DNA from: Clostridium sp. CAG:288 | GTDB taxonomy: Bacteria > Bacillota_I > Bacilli_A > RFN20 > CAG-288 | DNA length: 10,889 nt | Direction of reading: 5' to 3' | NCBI GenBank assembly: GCA_000437395.1 | Contig: FR898165.1 | Span: forward strand, 1 to 10,889 | Shown: piece by piece, positions 7,248-10,889 of the stretch | How positions within the stretch are numbered: position 1 is the stretch's first letter | Layout of the letters: every line of letters starts with the position of its first letter | The notes under the pieces: generated by a model | What the model saw: only the letters and a program-made list of their open reading frames with translations | Database searches by the model: none | What the model was told of the DNA's origin: nothing | Program-made: the position numbers and the translations under genes

Positions 7248-7958
7248 TTAAGCTTTAGTAACTGTGTAATAAGTAACATCGCCATCTACTGTAGAAGTAG
7301 TTATACAACCTTCACCTAAAGAAATTTTTCCAGTTCTAGCATTAACTGGATCAACAACAGTTACACCTGGATTATAGTTTTTGAATGTTCCACCATTAAC
7401 TGTTATAGTACAACCAGCTGTTGCAGAATCTTGATGGTTTAAGACAAAATAAATTCCATTAGATGGCGTTTTTGTTTCAAATTCACCACCATTGATAACT
7501 ACAGTTGCTTTAGATCCAGATGACATACTTGTCATAACAAATATACACGATGTACCTTGTGATCTACCGATAAAATGTCCACCATTAATTGTAAGCTTGC
7601 CATAGTTACCGGCACGAACAGCACTAGTTACTTTATTTGTATATGTTTTATCTGAACCAATAACAGAACCTGTTTTACCTTCACTAGAGTCATTAATTGT
7701 TAATGTGCCTTTTTTACCACCAATATAAAATACGCTACCATTATTTGGTTTAACGCCTTCAGTATATTCAAGTGTAACGCTATGTCCATTTAAATCAACA
7801 ACATAAGTTTTTCCACTCATATAGATTTCATTTGTAACAACAATATCGGCATCTAATTTAAAATATCCAGAATAGTTTTCTATTAATAAAGCTTGTTCTC
7901 CTGTCACAATTGAATATGGTGACTTTTTTGTTCCTTCACCACCAGCAAATACTTTCAA
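7248..7958 (-). CDS. Beta-helix-like C-terminal segment, split from the pilin by an in-frame stop
   Basis: A 236-codon frame begins with TTG (7958), but its only Shine-Dalgarno-like bases, AAGGA, touch the TTG, so independent initiation is doubtful. It has no signal peptide. It opens with FAGGEGTKKSPY (4-15), a linker also found in the neighbouring paralogue at 10532-10567. At least three rungs of a repeated motif of the type TINGGxF follow, at about 121-129, 152-160 and 184-192 (spacing 31-32 residues), with a related TLTIND at 85-90. This is typical of right-handed beta-helix surface proteins. The frame is exactly that of the upstream pilin (7962-8843), with one TAA and one codon between. 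It is most likely the C-terminal half of one protein interrupted by a nonsense mutation. Alternatives are read-through, a sequencing error, or a separately translated subunit. Confidence 0.7.
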   Translation of the reverse strand: MKVFAGGEGTKKSPYSIVTGEQALLIENYSGYFKLDADIVVTNEIYMSGKTYVVDLNGHSVTLEYTEGVKPNNGSVFYIGGKKGTLTINDSSEGKTGSVIGSDKTYTNKVTSAVRAGNYGKLTINGGHFIGRSQGTSCIFVMTSMSSGSKATVVINGGEFETKTPSNGIYFVLNHQDSATAGCTITVNGGTFKNYNPGVTVVDPVNARTGKISLGEGCITTSTVDGDVTYYTVTKA

Positions 7959-7961
7959 TCC

Positions 7962-8843
7962 TTAAATTGCTTTATCAATATTATCAACTGCTTCTTTCTT
8001 TTGACAATTTCCATCTAATATTACACTTTCTGGTGCATAAACTGGTATATTTTTAACTTCGGAAGTAACAGACACAACTGCATCAGCACTTGGTTTTGCA
8101 AAAACAGCTGAAACTGCTGAGCCGTCTTCAACAACAATATGACCAGCGTTAACAACAAGAGAAGTAACTTTACCAAATTCATGATATGATTGATTAGCAA
8201 CTGCTGTAACATTTACTCTATCAGAAGATCCATAGTGAGTAACATTATCTGTATCAGCATTAACTGTTAATGTACCACCATTTGTACGAAGAATAACATC
8301 TTTAGCTTCATCAGCTTTTGTATATGTAACACTTGTAACATTAGTGTTTTCACCAACATCAAGACCTGTTTTAACTGAAAGATTTGATTTACCACTATAT
8401 CCAGCCATTAAGTATGTTGAATATGTTGTGTTTTCAACAACTGAATCAGAGCTTGTAAGTAACCAGTTTAAGTGTTCGGTTTTAGAAAGTGTACCACTTA
8501 CTACATTTTCTTTTTCATCTAATAATGCATATTCGTTAGCTTCACTATTCCAAGCAATTGTGTATTTTGATGTCAATGGTTTTAATCTATCAACATTAAT
8601 ACCTTGTTCTGCAACAATTTGAATTGCTTCTGTAGCTGTTGCTGGTTTAGCACCAGTTTCAGATTCGTTTGTTTTTAAGATTGTATTAAGTTGAGAAACT
8701 AAAGCCTTATCTCCTGAGACATTTGCTTTCTTAGTAAATCCTAAATAACCAACAACTGAGACTGTTGATAATATTGCAATAATTGCAATGACAACTACTA
8801 ATTCTACTAAAGTGAAACCTTTTTTTAGTTTTTTAATTTTCAT
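7962..8843 (-). CDS. Type IV prepilin-like protein with beta-rich stalk
   Basis: This 293-residue protein carries a textbook class III prepilin leader: MKIKKLKKG with predicted PilD-type cleavage after Gly9. The mature start is FTLVE with Glu5 and a hydrophobic helix to about residue 34, as in type IV pilins and type II secretion pseudopilins. It should be anchored in the membrane and assembled into, or displayed from, a pilus-like fibre. Residues about 165-280 are beta-rich and contain the block from DNVTHYG to IPVYAP, shared with the gene at 9302-10889. The ATG at 8843 follows an AAAAAGGGGG ribosome site; an upstream ATG (8921) would place 26 odd residues before the leader and has no such site. 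It ends at an in-frame TAA, beyond which the frame continues as 7248-7958. No pilus ATPase or prepilin peptidase gene lies in the window. Confidence 0.8.
   Translation of the reverse strand: MKIKKLKKGFTLVELVVVIAIIAILSTVSVVGYLGFTKKANVSGDKALVSQLNTILKTNESETGAKPATATEAIQIVAEQGINVDRLKPLTSKYTIAWNSEANEYALLDEKENVVSGTLSKTEHLNWLLTSSDSVVENTTYSTYLMAGYSGKSNLSVKTGLDVGENTNVTSVTYTKADEAKDVILRTNGGTLTVNADTDNVTHYGSSDRVNVTAVANQSYHEFGKVTSLVVNAGHIVVEDGSAVSAVFAKPSADAVVSVTSEVKNIPVYAPESVILDGNCQKKEAVDNIDKAI
8037..8249 (-). repeat. Paralogous stalk module, copy 1
   Basis: The protein block DNVTHYG...VNVTAVANQSYHEFG...IPVY recurs in the neighbouring gene at 10655-10882 as DTVEHYE...VTIEAVAMNSYHEYG...IGTV. The two align without large gaps, but the DNA is clearly diverged, so this is an old duplication rather than a recent repeat. 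Confidence 0.7.
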
Positions 8844-8855
8844 AAAACTAATATT

Positions 8856-8865
8856 CCCCCTTTTT
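8856..8865 (-). promoter_or_regulatory. Unusual G-run ribosome binding site of the pilin gene
   Basis: AAAAAGGGGG on the minus strand lies about 12 bases before the ATG at 8843. AAGGGGG can pair with the anti-Shine-Dalgarno through one G-U pair. The spacing is somewhat long. It fixes the start at the prepilin leader. Confidence 0.6.
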
Positions 8866-8871
8866 CGCCTA

Positions 8872-8899
8872 AATTTTCCCCCCCGCATGTGATTGTCAA
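8872..8899 (-). promoter_or_regulatory. Candidate promoter of the pilin gene with a G7 tract in the spacer
   Basis: A consensus -35 TTGACA (complement of 8894-8899) is followed by nine bases and a run of seven G (8878-8884 complement), then AAAATT. The best -10 is weak: GAAAAT (4 of 6) at 15 bases or AAAATT (3 of 6) at 16. The position suits a short leader carrying the ribosome site at 8856-8865. A length change in the G run would alter -35/-10 spacing. No better promoter is evident in the rest of the 142-base gap, but the weak -10 keeps this tentative. Confidence 0.4.
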
Positions 8900-8985
8900 C
8901 AATTATTAGAACATAATTCAAAATATATTTCTTTTTTCCATATTTTTAGTTTAATAATAACGTCATTTAATTTATTTTTATAAAT

Positions 8986-9022
8986 TAAAAACTCCTAACT
9001 TTCTTTAGAAAAATTAGGAGCT
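8986..9022 (-). terminator. Intrinsic terminator shared by the orphan C-terminal fragment and the upstream paralogue
   Basis: The stem CTCCTAA (8992-8998) and TTAGGAG (9014-9020) is 7 perfect base pairs, extended outside by a G-U and an A-U pair and inside by TTTC/GAAA. On the minus strand five or more T follow (complement of 8987-8991). It lies 18 bases after the stop at 9040. I see no other terminator after the gene ending at 9302, so its transcript probably ends here. Confidence 0.87.
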
Positions 9023-9039
9023 AAATTGAATTTATATTT

Positions 9040-9225
9040 TTATTTTTGTGCAATTACGTAGTAATTGAATCCATCAACTGGCACAAGATTTGCTTCATAT
9101 CCTTCTGCTACAAAGTTTGTACCAGCACCTTCAGCAGCATTATTTGATGGATCAAATTCAAAGAATCTACCTCCTTTACAACAAACCTGCTGTCCCAAGA
9201 GGTGGGATACAATGACTAATGTCAA
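9040..9225 (-). pseudogene. Orphan C-terminal end of a beta-repeat surface protein
   Basis: An open stretch of 61 codons with only a TTG at its head (9225), no ribosome site before it, and a stop codon directly upstream. Only the last 45 residues or so look like real protein: KGGRFFEFDP, then NFVAEGYEANLV and VDGFNYYVIAQK at the end. The pattern GG-F-FDP---VAEGY is the familiar last unit of beta-helical repeat proteins. The final VDG-x-x-YYV resembles the end of the neighbouring segment (VDGDVTYYTVTKA, ending at 7248). The first 15 codons look non-coding. I read it as the surviving 3' end of a third family member, still joined to its terminator at 8986-9022. It could instead be a real short peptide gene, but I see nothing to support that. 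Confidence 0.6.
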
Positions 9226-9301
9226 ATTAATAATAACATAAAATCTAAGTTACAATCCTCAACCCAAACATAAAACTCCAATAAGCAAATTAATGCCATT
9301 C
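9226..9301. other. Short spacer after the large paralogue, no terminator
   Basis: These 76 bases between the stop at 9302 and the orphan fragment hold no stable hairpin with a T tract, no promoter I trust and no gene. The lack of a terminator here is unusual given the clear ones at 7201-7224 and 8986-9022. Confidence 0.5.
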
Positions 9302-10889
9302 TTATTTAATTTTTTGTGTACCAAGTAAAATTCCGCTTGCATCATATGCGTTTACGCTTAAGGTAATACTGGAATTAATATATGTACTAGCTCCAGTTTC
9401 AATAACGAAATACGTTACATTATCTTTAACAACAATAGCTATACCATTGGTAAAACTTGTAGCATTGATGCCATTATTTTTTGCAGTAATCTTATCATAT
9501 GCTTTGAATGTGGTAGATAAATCACCAGTTTCATTAGTATTGATTTCAAGATTAATCATATATTTGGTGCCATTAGAAACATTCCATACTTTTTTTAAAG
9601 CTTCTTCTTTTGTTTCTTCAGAATCAAGAAGGGCAACTTCAGAATCAGTCCATGCTTGACCATCTTGCTTCCAATAAGTCGCACTAACGTCAACCATCAA
9701 CTTATAATAGACAGAATTGTCTTTGGTATTAATAATAAATGTGCTTCCATTTTGATTTACAGTAAAGTCTTTACCATTCAAGTAACTATTTGCTAAGAAT
9801 GATCCGCCAACTGATTCTTGATACATTTCATTTAAATTATCAAGTTTAGGTGCAAATGCAACAATAGCACCATCCTTTATCGAACTAAATTTGCTATTGT
9901 TTTTACAATTTTCAACATGAATTTCACTATTCGATTCAGAAACAGATTCAATATAAGCACTATTACCATAAAGGAAACCTACACTGCTTGTTCCTGAAAT
10001 AATGCCTTTGTTCACACAATTAATATAATACATTTCAGCTTGTGCTTCAAAGCATGGTCCAGATCCAACAAGAAAACCTGTACATGTACCTTCATTTTGA
10101 AGATTCACATTGTTTGTAATATTTTTAAATGTGTAAACCGCCTTGCCTTCTCCCATAGTATAAAGAGCATTAATCACAGCAAATCCAAAGTTATTGGCAT
10201 TAACAGTGGTCATGCTTTCAGTACTGTTAAAAGTAATATTTTCGAAAGTTACGCCATATGAAGTTCCCCAGTCAGCAATATTTAACAAACTGATTCCAAT
10301 TTTACCCATGATAAGGTTTATATTCTTGAATTCAGTATAGCCTGCCATTTCATAGAAAACATAAGAGTAGATTCCGGAGTCTAAGAAATAGGACAAAGAG
10401 TAGTTATTCCCATCAAATACACCGGCAATCTTAGAAACAGAGTGACTAATTTCAATATCCTTTATTTGTTTGAAATAGTATCCACCCAAATAATTACTAA
10501 TTTTATAAAATTCATCAGCCGTACCAATTAAATATGGGCTCTTCTCAGTGCCTAAACCACCAGCAAAATCTGTATTTGGTATAACTACTGTATCTTGTTT
10601 AGAATCAGTAGGAATTGTGGTAGATGCGTTAATATCTTTTTTAGCTTCATCAGTTGTAGGGGCTACTGTACCAATTTCAGCACCAGTCTCTACTTCAACT
10701 TTAACATCACCTTCAGCAGCAGAAGACACTAAAACTGTACCAACTTTTCCTTCTTCAGTAACTTCTACTCTTCCTTTTTTAACTTCTAAATCACCAACGA
10801 CTTCACCATATTCATGGTAAGAATTCATTGCAACTGCTTCAATGGTAACTTTATCAGCTTTTTCATAGTGTTCAACTGTATCAAGTGGA
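9302..10889 (-). CDS. Large pilin-like/surface protein, 5' end outside the window
   Basis: The frame is open to the right window edge: 508 codons after an internal ATG at 10828, plus 20 more visible codons upstream. The true start lies beyond the window. The first 77 or so visible residues, from DTVEHYE through SYHEYGEV to GTVAPT, align throughout with residues 199-272 of the pilin-like protein at 7962-8843, so an N-terminal prepilin leader is expected but not seen. A Ser/Thr-rich linker leads to DFAGGLGTEKSPYLIGTADEF (10567 downwards). A domain of about 410 residues follows that is rich in Asn and beta strands and includes AGVFDGNNYSL, like GLUG/beta-helix adhesin domains. The far C-terminus (about 480-528) looks like an Ig-like strand unit. 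No terminator follows directly. Function is unknown; a surface adhesin or pilus tip is my inference. Confidence 0.8.
   Translation of the reverse strand, partial: PLDTVEHYEKADKVTIEAVAMNSYHEYGEVVGDLEVKKGRVEVTEEGKVGTVLVSSAAEGDVKVEVETGAEIGTVAPTTDEAKKDINASTTIPTDSKQDTVVIPNTDFAGGLGTEKSPYLIGTADEFYKISNYLGGYYFKQIKDIEISHSVSKIAGVFDGNNYSLSYFLDSGIYSYVFYEMAGYTEFKNINLIMGKIGISLLNIADWGTSYGVTFENITFNSTESMTTVNANNFGFAVINALYTMGEGKAVYTFKNITNNVNLQNEGTCTGFLVGSGPCFEAQAEMYYINCVNKGIISGTSSVGFLYGNSAYIESVSESNSEIHVENCKNNSKFSSIKDGAIVAFAPKLDNLNEMYQESVGGSFLANSYLNGKDFTVNQNGSTFIINTKDNSVYYKLMVDVSATYWKQDGQAWTDSEVALLDSEETKEEALKKVWNVSNGTKYMINLEINTNETGDLSTTFKAYDKITAKNNGINATSFTNGIAIVVKDNVTYFVIETGASTYINSSITLSVNAYDASGILLGTQKIK
10655..10882 (-). 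repeat. Paralogous stalk module, copy 2
   Basis: This is the counterpart of the module at 8037-8249. SYHE(F/Y)G and the alternating hydrophobic beta pattern after it are shared. This copy is richer in Glu and Lys. It is followed by a longer linker before the GG-GT--SPY motif. Confidence 0.7.

Noticed and set aside
8021..8212. Minus-strand open frame of 63 codons in another phase within the pilin gene, rich in Leu.
   Set aside because: It overlaps the conserved stalk module in a different frame and has no start signal; it is a shadow.
8344..8622. Plus-strand open frame of 92 codons opposite the pilin gene.
   Set aside because: It lies wholly inside the well-supported minus-strand gene, has no ribosome site and no recognisable protein character; it mirrors the coding strand.
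8844..8921. Longer N-terminus for the pilin-like protein starting at the ATG at 8921.
   Set aside because: It would add 26 residues before the prepilin leader, crosses the G runs and the ribosome site, and has no Shine-Dalgarno sequence of its own. Prepilin leaders are short.
8844..8985. Possible cyclic-di-GMP or other riboswitch ahead of the pilin gene.
   Set aside because: The G-rich stretches do not fit the GEMM core I know and no multi-stem structure with a terminator is apparent; the leader from the likely promoter is only about two dozen bases.
9169..9203. AAAGGAGGT on the minus strand with an upstream ACCTCTT that could mask it, looking like a translational attenuator.
   Set aside because: The AAAGGAGGT simply encodes the Lys-Gly-Gly of the KGG-F motif. 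The TTG at suitable spacing opens only a 17-codon frame ending in TAG. A coincidental match is more likely.
10548..10820. Plus-strand open frame of 90 codons, Ser/Thr/Pro-rich, opposite the large surface gene.
   Set aside because: The composition is what results from reading the opposite strand of Glu/Val/Gly/Ala-rich repeats. The minus strand aligns with its paralogue. The same applies to the plus-strand frames at 9447-9659 and 10040-10261.

Overview
This is a low-GC, gene-dense window in which every convincing gene reads on the minus strand. The codon use, the HrcA/CIRCE operator, the GerE-like regulator and the mutS2-uvrC-gerE order point to a Bacilli-type Firmicute, probably an uncultured, host-associated, low-GC lineage. 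That placement is inference. TGA is used as a stop codon (end of mutS2), so the Mycoplasma code is not in use.

On the minus strand, in transcription order (right to left): (1) 9302-10889 is the 3' part of a large surface-type gene whose 5' end lies outside the window. It is a paralogue of the next pilin-like gene. (2) 9040-9225 is an orphan C-terminal end of the same kind of protein, followed by a good terminator (8986-9022). (3) 7962-8843 is an intact prepilin-like N-terminal part with a textbook type IV leader. A single in-frame TAA separates it from 7248-7958, a beta-helix-like C-terminal segment, and a strong terminator (7201-7224) follows. (4) A promoter at 7161-7189 drives mutS2 (4808-7132) and uvrC (3042-4811), which overlap by ATGA. 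(5) gerE-like 2780-2983 is followed by a terminator (2728-2755). (6) htpG (711-2624) has a near-consensus promoter with a CIRCE operator lying over its -35. (7) A DUF5662-type gene (147-674) ends at a long hairpin terminator (107-140).

The left two thirds are housekeeping: an excision-repair and MutS2 operon, a sporulation-type regulator and a heat-shock chaperone. The right third is accessory. It holds at least two, and formerly probably three, modular proteins. Their shared modules are a prepilin leader (seen only in the first), a beta-rich stalk containing SYHE(F/Y)G, a GG-GT--SPY linker, and a C-terminal beta domain that differs between copies. The in-frame stop, the orphan C-terminal end and a G7 tract in the promoter region of the first pilin together suggest a locus undergoing C-terminal exchange and on/off switching. 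That interpretation is inference; the sequence features behind it are directly visible.
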